NCBI GenBank assembly: GCA_015655335.1
Contig: JAATFF010000096.1
Span: 1-37,744 of the forward strand
Direction of reading: 5' to 3'
DNA length: 37,744 bases
Origin: Lysobacterales bacterium
GTDB lineage: Bacteria; Pseudomonadota; Gammaproteobacteria; Xanthomonadales; Rhodanobacteraceae
Below the pieces are notes generated by a model. That model had not been told where the DNA came from. It was given only the letters and a program-made list of their open reading frames with translations, and ran no database searches. The translations under genes were made by a program, and so were the position numbers. Position 1 is the stretch's first letter, and each line of letters starts with the position of its first letter. Shown here one piece after another: positions 17,120 through 26,283 of this stretch.

Positions 17120-18838
17120 CTATTTCCCTGTCGTCGCCGATGGGGTGGTGGCATTGCCGTTGAGAATTTCCTGCAACTTCAGATACACGCCGTTGGTCCA
17201 GCCAAAGCCGATGACGTTCTGTGTATATCCCGCGCTCACTTTCACATCGGCATTGCCTAGCGCCATGTTGTATTTCTCGCGGATGGTGCCGTCTGCGCCG
17301 AAACTGCGATCGATGGTGGCGTTGAATTTGCCAGCGATGCGACGCGCATCGTCATGAAAGCCATAGGCATCCAGGCCGGACACGGCGAGCCAATTGGTCG
17401 GCGCCCAACCGAAAGGGCTGCTCCATTGCGTGCCGCTGGGGCGATTGTCCATCGTCAGTCCGCCAGGGAGTTCGAAGATGGAAAGCTTGTCGCGAACTGC
17501 GGTGGCTTGTTGCGTTGAAGCGGCGCCGGCCCAGAGTGGATAAAAGGTCGTGAGGTAGGGCGCGTCGGACGGTTTGCCGGCGACCGCATCGTAGTCGCGA
17601 TACATACCGAACTCGGGACGCCATAAGTATTTGTTCATCGCCTCCTTGCGCGCAGCTGCCGCTTGCGTCCAACGCTCCGCGTCCGCCGAATTGCCGAGTT
17701 GCTCTGCAAAATCGTGCAAGTCCTTTTCGTAGCGATAGAGCAGGCTGTTCAAACCGACGGCCGCGTAGTGATGCGTGGAGCCACCGAAGGGGCCGAAGTG
17801 GAAGTTGGTATCGAAGCCCGATTCGCGCATCGCGCGGTCGCCGAGATAGTAATCGGCCGTCAATCGATAGCCTCCGACCCATGCGCCTGCGCACACCTTC
17901 GATGCGCGAACGTCGCAGCTCTCTGTTTTCAATCGCGCCGCTTCGGCTTCGTTAGGCAGCTGCGCTGCCTTGATCAAATAGCCCGGATCTTCGGAAGGGT
18001 GCGCGATCAACCACTTGATCACGCCGCGATAGAACTCGCTGTCGCGCGCTTCCAATACGGGTCCGTTGCCTAGGTCGTAGTAGCGGGCTAGACCAGTGTC
18101 GCCGGCATGATGTTCCGGACGTGTCCAAATCTCATAGTTGCGCACGGCAAGCGGATACGCCTTTTCCAGCCACGCGCGTTTTTCGGCCGCATTGGGAAAA
18201 CTCGCCGGGTCGTTGAGCAGCGCCACGATCATGGCGCTGAGGAACGGCGGCTGCGAACGGCTGAGGTAATAAGTGCGGTTTGCATTGAGCACCCCGCCGT
18301 AGTACTGCACTTCGAACAAGGCGTTGTCGACCATGTCGCGCGCGAGGTCGACGCGATGATCGGCGATCAGCCCCAGCATGATGAAATAGCTGTCCCAGCC
18401 GTACATTTCATTGAAGAAACCACCCGGCACGACATAGGGGTGCGGCAGATAGAGCAGGCCTTGCGTAGCCAACGTGGTGGCGTCAATGTCGCCCAGTTTC
18501 CCGATAACGCGAGGCAAGGTGCGCACATCGACGTTGCAACGCTTTCCTACCTGCGCCAGTTCCGTCGGCAGTGAAAACTGCGCCGGCACATACAGCACGG
18601 GACGGCCAGCGACCTTGGTATCCACCAGCGAAGCGCAGTCGTCCATGGAACGCGTCAGCGTATTCCAGGCCTGGCCGATGTAAGCACGTGTTTTGGCGGG
18701 ATCGGGCTGATTTGCCGAAGCGGTGGCGACGAGTGTCGCGGACAAGATCAAGCTGGCGAGACGCGATCTGATGTGAAGGGGTGTCGTCTGACGAGATTCA
18801 GTATCGTTTCTGTGGGCGGAGCATTTTGGATTTTTCAT
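17120..18838 (-). CDS. Divergent exported GH37 (trehalase-family) enzyme, 572 aa
   Basis: GH37 enzymes hydrolyse trehalose to two glucoses with inversion. Family features: LPHPYVVPGG (131-140), EMYGWDSYFIMLGL (144-157), NRTYYLSRSQPPF (187-199), QWSSPFGWAP (471-480) and GFGWTNGV near the end. The catalytic acid fits Asp343 (RESGFD) and the base Glu521 (IREKYN). Several conserved positions differ from E. coli TreA as I recall it: PGGRF is PGGFF (Phe141 for the sugar-binding Arg), QWD is QWS, the PRPES segment is missing, about 40 residues with two Cys precede Asp343, and the Gly-rich lid loop is VKVSAGYTQ. A signal-like stretch at about 25-42 follows a long polar N-terminus. The ATG at 18838 has GGGG upstream; MGKTD at 18853 is an alternative. 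Substrate may be trehalose or another alpha-glucoside. Confidence 0.85.
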   Translation of the reverse strand: MKNPKCSAHRNDTESRQTTPLHIRSRLASLILSATLVATASANQPDPAKTRAYIGQAWNTLTRSMDDCASLVDTKVAGRPVLYVPAQFSLPTELAQVGKRCNVDVRTLPRVIGKLGDIDATTLATQGLLYLPHPYVVPGGFFNEMYGWDSYFIMLGLIADHRVDLARDMVDNALFEVQYYGGVLNANRTYYLSRSQPPFLSAMIVALLNDPASFPNAAEKRAWLEKAYPLAVRNYEIWTRPEHHAGDTGLARYYDLGNGPVLEARDSEFYRGVIKWLIAHPSEDPGYLIKAAQLPNEAEAARLKTESCDVRASKVCAGAWVGGYRLTADYYLGDRAMRESGFDTNFHFGPFGGSTHHYAAVGLNSLLYRYEKDLHDFAEQLGNSADAERWTQAAAARKEAMNKYLWRPEFGMYRDYDAVAGKPSDAPYLTTFYPLWAGAASTQQATAVRDKLSIFELPGGLTMDNRPSGTQWSSPFGWAPTNWLAVSGLDAYGFHDDARRIAGKFNATIDRSFGADGTIREKYNMALGNADVKVSAGYTQNVIGFGWTNGVYLKLQEILNGNATTPSATTGK

Positions 18839-18906
18839 GTCAGTTTTCCCCATTCAATGCGAACAGCAGCGATTGCGGGAACTCGCCGGTCGCGTGGTGC
18901 AACGAT

Positions 18907-18972
18907 TCATAATGCGTGACGTGTGAGCGTCACGTTTCCCTGCGCATCGCGACGGATGGCGATGTCGTAGTG
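18907..18972 (-). other. Untranslated former C-terminus of the upstream GH65 gene
   Basis: Directly after the TAA at 18973-18975 the same frame reads on for 21 codons (HYDIAIRRDAQGNVTLTRHA plus L) to a TGA at 18907-18909. This matches the C-terminus of the paralogue at 23992-26238 (LYDITVQRDALGKAQLIRKL plus L). The TAA stands where the paralogue has a Lys codon. Confidence 0.8.
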
Positions 18973-21162
18973 TTAGCCGCGGAAGGAGATGCGCTTGAGC
19001 GTCAGCGCTTTCCAATCCGCTGGAAGCATGGCTGGGTAAGCCTGGACCAGGCCTTGCTCTTCGATCCGAAGTCCGCTGAATCCGTAGACGAGGTTCTGCA
19101 GCATCCCGCCACTCGCTGTTGCGAAATAGCCCGTGTTGTTGGTGGCTGTCTCGGTGCGCACGTTGAAGGGCGGTTTGAGCACGTGAGCGGTGATGTTGCG
19201 CTGGAACCAATCGCCGGCATCCGCACTGTCGCCCGCCGTAGACGCTGCGATGGACAAGGGCGTCAAGCCCATGCTGTTCGGATCGCGATGGGATTGTTCG
19301 ATGGGAGCGATCGCGTACCTGTAGTCGCGTTGACGCACGTCAGCGCTCATCGGCATATCCAGCGACGGATAGGAAAGCATCGGTAGCGAACTGCCGCCCC
19401 ATGAATCGATGTCATGGGCGACAGACTCGTCAAAATCCAGGTAGTGCCCATCTTGGGCGGAGAAGGGAATGTATAGCTGCTTCGCCACATCGGCCCAGCG
19501 CGGGTCGGCTTTCTCACCGACGATCGATGCAGCTGCCGAAGCGATCTCCAAGGCCTTGCGTGCGGAGGCATTGGTGAACGTGTCGTTGGGTACATCGCTA
19601 TAGTCTTCGTCGACCGACGTGACATGCAGGATCTCGTAGCGCTGCTTTGCCGCCACATAAGTGGCGCGGCTGGCCCAGAAGTCGGCAACCGCGCGGATCA
19701 CCGGCCAGCCGTGATGAACGAGCCAATCGCGATCGTGCGTCGCGAGATAGTACTGCCACTGCGCAATGGCGATATCTGCGTTGACGTGGATTTCGCGCTC
19801 GTCCAACACCCATGCGAAATGCGGTGTCTGCGAGCTGCCGTTATCTGGGTCGGCTTCCCATGGATACATCGCGCCGCGCCATCCGCGTTCGCGCGCGCGC
19901 TGCTCGGCCTGTTGCAATGTGCTGGCGCGAAACATCGCCAGCGATTTGGCGCGTTCGGGGTGAAGCAGAAGCAGCGCAGGAAATACCCACGAGTCGCTAT
20001 CCCAGAAAACGTGCCCGGTGTATCCCGGCGTCATGCCGCAAGCACCGATTGGCCACGCCGTATCGGGTGTTGAATTGGACAGCAGGTAATACAGATCGGA
20101 ATGCACGATCTGCTGCGCTTTGGCGTCGCCATCGATCACGATGTCCGATTGCCACAAGGTATGCCAGGCGTTTTCATGTTCCGCGAGAAGATGGTCGAAG
20201 CCTGCTTTGCGTGCGGCGGTGGCTAGCGCCAAATCCTGCTTTGCATCGCCGCCCCAGTTTTCCCGCGAGGCCGCGACGTATTTAGTGAATGTGTAGGTCT
20301 GTCCCTTGTGAACTTCGACGCGAAGATTCAATGCAAGCCGATAGTCATCCTTGTACAGCTTGACGTCGCTGACACGCATGCCTTGCGGTAATGCCACGGC
20401 TACCGCTTCGGCCATGCCGGCTCCTTGTTCGGCGCGTCCATCCAGCCACAACGTAAAGGCGCCGGTGTCGCCATCGCTCGCGAGTACGTGCGTGTCGCCG
20501 TGGTACCAGAGCGGCGCGCGATCGGGCGTGGCGGGCGGTATCGGTTGCAGTTTCAGATTGTTTGCGGCGACCGCTTCCTGCATCTGCGGGCCATCCAACG
20601 TAGCGAGCGGGAAACGTGGCTGATGCGGCGCCCATAGATTGAGTGCGAAAGACACATCGACGTCGCCATCGAAATCCGGTGTGATCGTCAGCTGATTGAC
20701 GGCCAGATGGGGCGACGCCTGGCTGACCAGCGTCTGCACATTGATATCGGTCGATTTGCGCCCGTCGATGTAGCGATAACGCGTCGTCAGAACACCGTTG
20801 TACATGTCCAGCGTCTGGCGATAGTTCTGAAAACGAGTGGGATCCATATCCACTTGATTGAGCCAGAACTGGCCGGCGTGCGATGGACCAGTGCTGTAGT
20901 CGATCTCGGTCCAGCCAGGAATCGCTGCCGGGCGCGAGACATCATTCTTGGCGTAATCCATGAACGCGACCATGTACGCGAGATTGCCTTCGGTGCCGCG
21001 CGGCGCCGTCATGGTTGAGAAGTAGCCGTTAGCAATCTGGCCTGGGAAGTAGGCATTCAGATCTTTCAAGTTTGCGGTGAGCAGGAAGCTTGGGTCGGAA
21101 GCTGCACATGCTGGGGTGGCCATTAACGCCAGCCATGCCGCTATAAGGCGTGACGATTTCAC
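18973..21162 (-). CDS. Exported GH65 (acid trehalase/ATHL1-like) hydrolase, copy A, 729 aa, C-terminus shortened by a nonsense codon
   Basis: I start at the GTG at 21162, which has GGAG seven bases upstream and begins a signal peptide (VKSSRLIAAWLALMATPACA then ASDPSF). The longer frame to 21348 overlaps the methyltransferase gene. GH65 signatures: GHVFWDSDSWVFPALLLLHP with the WDxxxW element, REIHVNADIAIAQWQYYL, and the general acid Glu519 in VTSVDEDYSDVPNDTFTN. This form resembles acid trehalases and the animal glucosylgalactosyl-hydroxylysine glucosidase more than the phosphorylases. It is a clear paralogue of the protein at 23992-26238. The gene now stops at TAA 18973-18975; a readable frame continues to 18907, so about 22 residues have been lost. 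Expected role: periplasmic cleavage of an alpha-glucosyl disaccharide. Confidence 0.87.
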   Translation of the reverse strand: MKSSRLIAAWLALMATPACAASDPSFLLTANLKDLNAYFPGQIANGYFSTMTAPRGTEGNLAYMVAFMDYAKNDVSRPAAIPGWTEIDYSTGPSHAGQFWLNQVDMDPTRFQNYRQTLDMYNGVLTTRYRYIDGRKSTDINVQTLVSQASPHLAVNQLTITPDFDGDVDVSFALNLWAPHQPRFPLATLDGPQMQEAVAANNLKLQPIPPATPDRAPLWYHGDTHVLASDGDTGAFTLWLDGRAEQGAGMAEAVAVALPQGMRVSDVKLYKDDYRLALNLRVEVHKGQTYTFTKYVAASRENWGGDAKQDLALATAARKAGFDHLLAEHENAWHTLWQSDIVIDGDAKAQQIVHSDLYYLLSNSTPDTAWPIGACGMTPGYTGHVFWDSDSWVFPALLLLHPERAKSLAMFRASTLQQAEQRARERGWRGAMYPWEADPDNGSSQTPHFAWVLDEREIHVNADIAIAQWQYYLATHDRDWLVHHGWPVIRAVADFWASRATYVAAKQRYEILHVTSVDEDYSDVPNDTFTNASARKALEIASAAASIVGEKADPRWADVAKQLYIPFSAQDGHYLDFDESVAHDIDSWGGSSLPMLSYPSLDMPMSADVRQRDYRYAIAPIEQSHRDPNSMGLTPLSIAASTAGDSADAGDWFQRNITAHVLKPPFNVRTETATNNTGYFATASGGMLQNLVYGFSGLRIEEQGLVQAYPAMLPADWKALTLKRISFRG

Positions 21163-21223
21163 GCCGACTCTCCAGGCTAGGGAAATCCGGCCGCATGAGT
21201 GCCCGTTCTTACCGGGTGCTGCA

Positions 21224-22027
21224 TCAAGCGCGTACATGGGTCGCATGGGCAGGCAACAAGTCATCAGTGGAAATGCGAATCCATGCCGTACTGTTTTGGC
21301 TCCTTGCTGCCTTCTCGACAAGATGCACCAACTGGAAACTGCTCTCATCGATCAGATTTTTCAGAGCCGTCAATTGATCGCTGTCGAGCCCCTGGCGTAA
21401 CGTCGCTGGAATGCGCTTTGCATTCAACATGCGGACCAGATTATCAAGCATCCAATACGAGGGAAGGTACGTCGACGCGCTATCGATATAAATGGAAGAC
21501 ATCGCGTTCATGTATGGCAGATACGCACCAAGCAATTGATTAATTGTTTTTGGTGTGTGATTGAAATCAGAAAATAGAAGGTCGATTTTCTGGCCCTTGG
21601 CCACCGCTTCTACAGCACGTGCGTTGAAATCAATATCGCCTTTGACGAACTTAATTCTTTCGGTAACTTCGGCATGATCGAAGATCCATGCCATGCATTC
21701 TTCGTAGGAGCCTGTTTGGGATAAGCGTGCGAGGTCATGCAACGGTCCCGTCAGCTTCGAAAGAAAGGACTTTACGGAAGCATCTTGAAAGTGGCTGCCA
21801 TTGTCGAACGTATAAATGCAGCCATCACCGAGTTCCTTCAAAGCCGAAGCTATCCACGCCGTAGTGGCTCCAAGGCCAGTGCCAAGCTCAACCACAACTT
21901 GCGGTTGTTCGCGCCGTACCAAGCTGTAAAGAAGCATGCAGAGATCTTCGCTTCCATACATCGGTCCCAGTTGATCGCGGATGGCGAGCAGGTAATCAAT
22001 GTTTTGTCTGATATTCCATGCCTGCAC
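21224..22027 (-). CDS. Class I SAM-dependent methyltransferase-like protein, 267 aa
   Basis: The start is a GTG at 22027 with GGGAGAG just upstream; no ATG lies nearby. The SAM-binding glycine motif is VVVELGTGLGATTAWIASALK (44-64), followed by an acidic strand end (IYTFDNG) and a motif-IV-like LLFSDFNHTP. The class resembles O-methyltransferase type 3 or Cys/cephalosporin-hydroxylase-like folds. No signal peptide or membrane segment is seen. Stretches such as 21540-21680 are visibly AT-richer than the neighbours, a sign of a different origin. It sits between the TPR-oxygenase (124 bases upstream) and GH65 copy A (61 bases downstream), so it is probably in the same transcript. The methyl acceptor is unknown. 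Confidence 0.72.
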   Translation of the reverse strand: MQAWNIRQNIDYLLAIRDQLGPMYGSEDLCMLLYSLVRREQPQVVVELGTGLGATTAWIASALKELGDGCIYTFDNGSHFQDASVKSFLSKLTGPLHDLARLSQTGSYEECMAWIFDHAEVTERIKFVKGDIDFNARAVEAVAKGQKIDLLFSDFNHTPKTINQLLGAYLPYMNAMSSIYIDSASTYLPSYWMLDNLVRMLNAKRIPATLRQGLDSDQLTALKNLIDESSFQLVHLVEKAARSQNSTAWIRISTDDLLPAHATHVRA

Positions 22028-22151
22028 AAATCTCTCCCAAGCAGTGATGATTGCGAATATCTCGATCCGCTGTCGTGCAGTTCAACCTATCGCCCCGTCG
22101 CCGCTTGAGCGAGCGAAAGGCTTTCAAGCTTGAGACGCAACACTTTCATGC

Positions 22152-23966
22152 CTACGGCTCCGGCACCACGTCGAACGCGACCGTGAGTCGGGTCTTCTCG
22201 CTATGGAAGGGCACTGTCCCATGCCAAAAATATGACGGAAACAACACGAGTCTGCCCGGCTCGGGACGCACGACGTGTTGCGCATGCAAGGGAGGATTCG
22301 TTGCAATGCTAGGTTCGCCAAATGCGAGACAGCCATCCTGCGTGGACGCGTGCGCCATAACATCGGGCAAGTCGACGTAGAACGCAGAAGAAATCCAGCC
22401 GCGCGGGTGCACATGATTGGCGTGGTAGCCCGCACTGCGCAACCGCACCGACCAGCCACCGTTGAATCGGTACGCTCCGCGATTGCGACGGCGCAAAGGG
22501 TCGCTGCCGTTTCCGATGTACGCCATATAGTCGCGAATCGGTGCGTCGAGAGCTTGGAACAAGGCCTGGATGACCGGGTCTGTTTCGCGCGTTAGATCAC
22601 CCGTGGTTTCCGTGCCATGGCGCAGCGATTGGAATAGCAGCGGATGACCGTGTGGATTGTGCAGGCGCTCGAGGCTTTGTTTCAGGTCGTTGAGGAAACT
22701 GGGTAGATCCGGCCACGATGAGGGTGCTTGCAATACGTATGGACGCACCAGCCGAGCGTAGTCGCAATACGCGTCGTAACGCGCATCTCCGAGCAACCGC
22801 CATGCGATGGTTTGCAGAGCGACCAGGTATTGATCATCGGGAGAACCGGATAACAGTGCCTCGCAATGGCTTAGTGCTTTGCGGGCATCGCCGGTGCCCA
22901 GTAAGGCAGCTGCCAGCAAATTTCGTGGCGCGGTCGCGGTGGGCGATCGTTGTAGCGCGCGTTCTGCCAATACCTGCGCGATCGCCGGGTCGAATTCCAG
23001 CGCAGCGAGCCCGGCGCGTACCAGCAGGGCGGGCGTGGCTTGCGCGCGCACGGTGGGTCCCTCAAGACACATGTACGCACCGTGTGCATCTCCAGCGCCT
23101 TGCAGAATGGCTGCCTTCGCGGCGAGCAACGCTTCGTCGCCCTTAAATGTCTGCAAGGCCTGATCGAGGGCCGCGGTGGTTTGCGAGCTATCGCCTGTGC
23201 GCATCCATACCAGCCGCGCAAGATGATTGTGCGCATCGATATGACGTGGTTCCTGCCGCAGGCATTCGCGCAAGGAAGCTTCCGCAGGCTCGAACTTGCC
23301 CAGCGCGATCAGGCTGTTTGCATGGGTGAAATAGACCGCTGCCGTCTTATGCCCTCGCGCGAGCGCGTGATCGGTCGTGCGTTCGGCTTCGGCATGCTGG
23401 GATGCAGCCGCCAGGGCAATGGCCAGTGCGTGCGCCGCGGCAGGGTTATCGGGCGATGCTTCTGTCAGTTGGCGATAAAAGATGACGGCTTCGTTCTGGC
23501 GTCCAAGTGCCGCGAGCGCCGCAATATGTTGCGTGACCAGATCCGCGGGTGCCTGCCCGGAACTGCATAGCGGGGCAGCGATGCCCAGTGCCTCAGCCGG
23601 ACGCTGCTGATCGTTGTAATAGCGTGCAAGCAATAGGGCTGCATGTGGCATACGTTGAGCGGCGCGCTGCAGCAGCGGTATCGCCTCTTCCGGACGTCCG
23701 CCGTTTAGCAGCAACTCGCCGAGTGTTGCCAGCGAAGGAGCCCAGCCGGGATCGGAGGCTACAGCTCTACGCAAGAGTGCTTCGGCGCCATCGGTGTCGC
23801 CCAGCGCTAGTCGAATGCCACCCAGCAAGCGGAGTGCTTCTGCGTAATCAGGATGTTGTTCGACGATCACCTGGAGGCGATCATGCGCGCCACGAAAATC
23901 GCCAGTTTGCAGCAAAGTACCGACATGCCGCATAGCATCGAGAACAGTGGGCGATAAGGTGGACAT
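22152..23966 (-). CDS. TPR protein with C-terminal 2OG-Fe(II) oxygenase domain, 604 aa
   Basis: Residues about 10-400 are tetratricopeptide repeats (LRLLGGIRLALGDTDGAEALL; LATLGELLLNGGRPEEAIPLL; HNHLARLVW). The C-terminal domain, from about 497, fits the putative 2OG-Fe(II) oxygenase family often joined to TPRs (Pfam 2OG-FeII_Oxy_5). Candidate iron ligands are His518/His520 (HANHVHPRGWISSAFYVD) and His582 (FPSYFWHGTVPF); Arg593 (KTRLTVAFDV) would hold 2-oxoglutarate. It has no signal peptide, so it acts in the cytosol. It starts 25 bases after GH65 copy B, so the two share a transcript. Related genes often accompany TonB receptors in Xanthomonadales and Caulobacterales (from memory). Their substrates are mostly unknown, and a role in modifying a protein, peptide or sugar cannot be separated here. 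Confidence 0.82.
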   Translation of the reverse strand: MSTLSPTVLDAMRHVGTLLQTGDFRGAHDRLQVIVEQHPDYAEALRLLGGIRLALGDTDGAEALLRRAVASDPGWAPSLATLGELLLNGGRPEEAIPLLQRAAQRMPHAALLLARYYNDQQRPAEALGIAAPLCSSGQAPADLVTQHIAALAALGRQNEAVIFYRQLTEASPDNPAAAHALAIALAAASQHAEAERTTDHALARGHKTAAVYFTHANSLIALGKFEPAEASLRECLRQEPRHIDAHNHLARLVWMRTGDSSQTTAALDQALQTFKGDEALLAAKAAILQGAGDAHGAYMCLEGPTVRAQATPALLVRAGLAALEFDPAIAQVLAERALQRSPTATAPRNLLAAALLGTGDARKALSHCEALLSGSPDDQYLVALQTIAWRLLGDARYDAYCDYARLVRPYVLQAPSSWPDLPSFLNDLKQSLERLHNPHGHPLLFQSLRHGTETTGDLTRETDPVIQALFQALDAPIRDYMAYIGNGSDPLRRRNRGAYRFNGGWSVRLRSAGYHANHVHPRGWISSAFYVDLPDVMAHASTQDGCLAFGEPSIATNPPLHAQHVVRPEPGRLVLFPSYFWHGTVPFHSEKTRLTVAFDVVPEP

Positions 23967-23991
23967 CGGCTCGTGTGATTTGTATGGATGG

Positions 23992-26238
23992 CTATAAGAG
24001 TTTACGAATCAGCTGCGCTTTGCCCAGCGCATCGCGTTGAACGGTGATGTCGTACAGCTTGCCACGGAAGCTGACATGCCGAAGCGTCAGCGACTTCCAT
24101 GACGGTGGAAGTTGCGGTGCGTAGGCGTCGTCAAGTCCCTTGTCGTCGATCCGCAGGCCGGTGAGACCATACACCATGCTTTGAACGAAGCCCGCCGACG
24201 TTGCAAGAATGTAGCCTGCGTTATTTGCAACGGTTTCGGTACGCACATTGAAAGGTGGTTTCAGGAAGCCAACAAGATTGCGCTGAATCCAGTCGCCCGC
24301 CGATTTGGCATCCCCCAATTCCGAGGCGCCGACCGCAAGCATCACCATCATCATTTCGTTGGGATCGTCGCCGTGGACTTTCAACTCGTGCAGTTGGAAG
24401 TCGAAGTCGTTACGACGTACCGCATCCGGCATGCTTAGATCGAGGTTGGGATACATCAACCACGCCAGTGAAGAACCCATCCAGGTGATCTTGTCGTGCG
24501 GGACCGATTCGTCGAAATCGAGGTGACGCTGTTCTTTATCCAGAAACGGGATATACATCTTCGATGCAATCTCCGACCACTTCGGATCTGCTGGCTGTCC
24601 CGTCAATTTTGCCGCTTCGATGGCAATAAGAAGTGCCTTGCGTGCGGCGGCGTTGGTGAAGGAGTCGTTCGGTACGTCGTCATAGGCTTCGTCGGGTGAC
24701 GTAACGTGCATAATTTCGTAGCGATCTTTCGCCTGGTTGTAAGTTACGCGACTTGCCCAGAACTCCGCGACATCGTGAATCACCGGCCAGCCGTATTGCT
24801 TGAGCCAGGCTGTGTCGTTGCTGGCCAGGTAGTACTGCCATTGAGCGATGGCGATGTCGGCGTTGACATGGATCTCGCGATAAACGCCGTATGCAAAGTG
24901 CGGCGTGTTGTCGACGCCGGTTTGCGGATCGGCTTCCCACGGATACATCGTGCCCTTGGCGCCGTACTGGATTGCACGCTCGCGCGCGGGCTGCATCGTG
25001 CGATGGCGGAACATCACGATGGGCTTGGCCCGCTCGGGATGAAGCAGCAGGAGCGACGGAAATACCCACGAATCGCTGTCCCAAAATGCATGCCCCGCAT
25101 AGTTCGGCGTGATCGCACACGCGCCCATCGGCCATGCGGTGCCTACCGTGGTGTTGGACAAAAGGTAATAGAGATCCGAATGAACGGCTTTTTGTACCTG
25201 CGGATCGCCCTCGATGACGATGTCCGATTTCCAAAGGTCGTGCCATGCCGCCTGGTGACGGCCCAGCAGCGTCGCGAAGCCGGTTTGCCGCGCTTGTTTG
25301 GCCAGCGCGAGGTCATCGGTTGCCTTGCCACCCCAATCCTGACGGGAAGCGGCGAGGTACTTGGTAAAGGTATACGTCGTGCCTTGCTTCACCTTGGCGG
25401 TGATGTGCAAGGAAAGCAGGTCGGAAGTCTTGTCCAGCTTTACGCTTTCCACGGTGAGCGCCGCAGGCAGTTCGATCGCTGCAGCCTCGGCCATGCTCAG
25501 GCCATGTTTGGCGCGGCCGTCCAGCCACAGCGTCAGTTCTTTGGTGTTGCCGTCGTTCGATAGCACCTGCGTGTAGCCCGGATACCACACTGCGGCGCGA
25601 TCGGGTGTCGGTATCGGCTTGTTGTCGAGACTCTGTCCGCTGGCGATGACCGCGGCGATCATCTGGTCACCGGTCATGCTGCCGATCGGTAGGCGCGGTT
25701 GATATTCAGACCACAGGCGAATAGGAAAGGTAAGCTCTACGCTGCCGTCGAAGTGCGGCGTGATCGATATCTGCGTAGCCGCGAGATGCGAATCGGCCTG
25801 GCTGACAAAAGTGACGACCTGCACATCGGTGGATTTGTTGGCATAGTCGAACCGATAGCGCGTGGTGAGCGTGCCGCCGTACATGTCCAAGGTCTGCGAG
25901 TAGTTCGCAAAGATCTTGCCGTCAAGACGTGTCGAATTAATCCAGCCACCGCCGGGGTTGTAGTCGATCTCGCTCCAGCCCGGAATGGCGGCAGGGCGCG
26001 AAATGTCGTCCTTGCTGTAATCCATGAAGGCAACCATGTACGCGCGGGAAGGTTCCGTGCCGCGTGGCGAGGTCATCGTGGAGAAGTAACCATTCGCAAG
26101 ATAGCTTGGGAAGTAGCTGCCGAAATCGCCGGATGACGCTGTGAGCGTGAAACTGGGATCCGCAGCGCTCCACGCCGTGGAGCTACCCGCTGCAGCAATC
26201 AGAAATAGCCCAGTAATGCCGATGTTGCGAAAGATCAT
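23992..26238 (-). CDS. Exported GH65 (acid trehalase/ATHL1-like) hydrolase, copy B, 748 aa
   Basis: The ATG at 26238 has GGAG five bases upstream and opens a signal peptide (MIFRNIGITGLFLIAAAGSS then TAWSAADPSF); MQRV at 26265 is a longer option. Key elements match copy A: NGYFSTMTSPRGTEPSRAYM, AFWDSDSWVFPSLLLLHP, REIHVNADIAIAQWQYYL and general acid Glu517 in VTSPDEAYDDVPNDSFTN. The C-terminus is complete (KLYDITVQRDALGKAQLIRK then LL), unlike copy A. Both copies lack fused PGM or phosphorylase-type KQADV motifs, so hydrolysis is expected. It lies 45 bases after the MFS gene and 25 bases before the TPR-oxygenase. The pair probably arose by duplication and may differ in linkage or sugar preference. 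Confidence 0.87.
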   Translation of the reverse strand: MIFRNIGITGLFLIAAAGSSTAWSAADPSFTLTASSGDFGSYFPSYLANGYFSTMTSPRGTEPSRAYMVAFMDYSKDDISRPAAIPGWSEIDYNPGGGWINSTRLDGKIFANYSQTLDMYGGTLTTRYRFDYANKSTDVQVVTFVSQADSHLAATQISITPHFDGSVELTFPIRLWSEYQPRLPIGSMTGDQMIAAVIASGQSLDNKPIPTPDRAAVWYPGYTQVLSNDGNTKELTLWLDGRAKHGLSMAEAAAIELPAALTVESVKLDKTSDLLSLHITAKVKQGTTYTFTKYLAASRQDWGGKATDDLALAKQARQTGFATLLGRHQAAWHDLWKSDIVIEGDPQVQKAVHSDLYYLLSNTTVGTAWPMGACAITPNYAGHAFWDSDSWVFPSLLLLHPERAKPIVMFRHRTMQPARERAIQYGAKGTMYPWEADPQTGVDNTPHFAYGVYREIHVNADIAIAQWQYYLASNDTAWLKQYGWPVIHDVAEFWASRVTYNQAKDRYEIMHVTSPDEAYDDVPNDSFTNAAARKALLIAIEAAKLTGQPADPKWSEIASKMYIPFLDKEQRHLDFDESVPHDKITWMGSSLAWLMYPNLDLSMPDAVRRNDFDFQLHELKVHGDDPNEMMMVMLAVGASELGDAKSAGDWIQRNLVGFLKPPFNVRTETVANNAGYILATSAGFVQSMVYGLTGLRIDDKGLDDAYAPQLPPSWKSLTLRHVSFRGKLYDITVQRDALGKAQLIRKLL

Positions 26239-26283
26239 GAAAGCTCCAGCGATGACGCGTTGCAATGTCCAGCTCTGGCAACG

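Noticed and set aside
24706..25563. Forward open frame (285 codons) opposite GH65 copy B
   Set aside because: Antisense shadow; no domain, and neighbouring operon structure supports the reverse strand.
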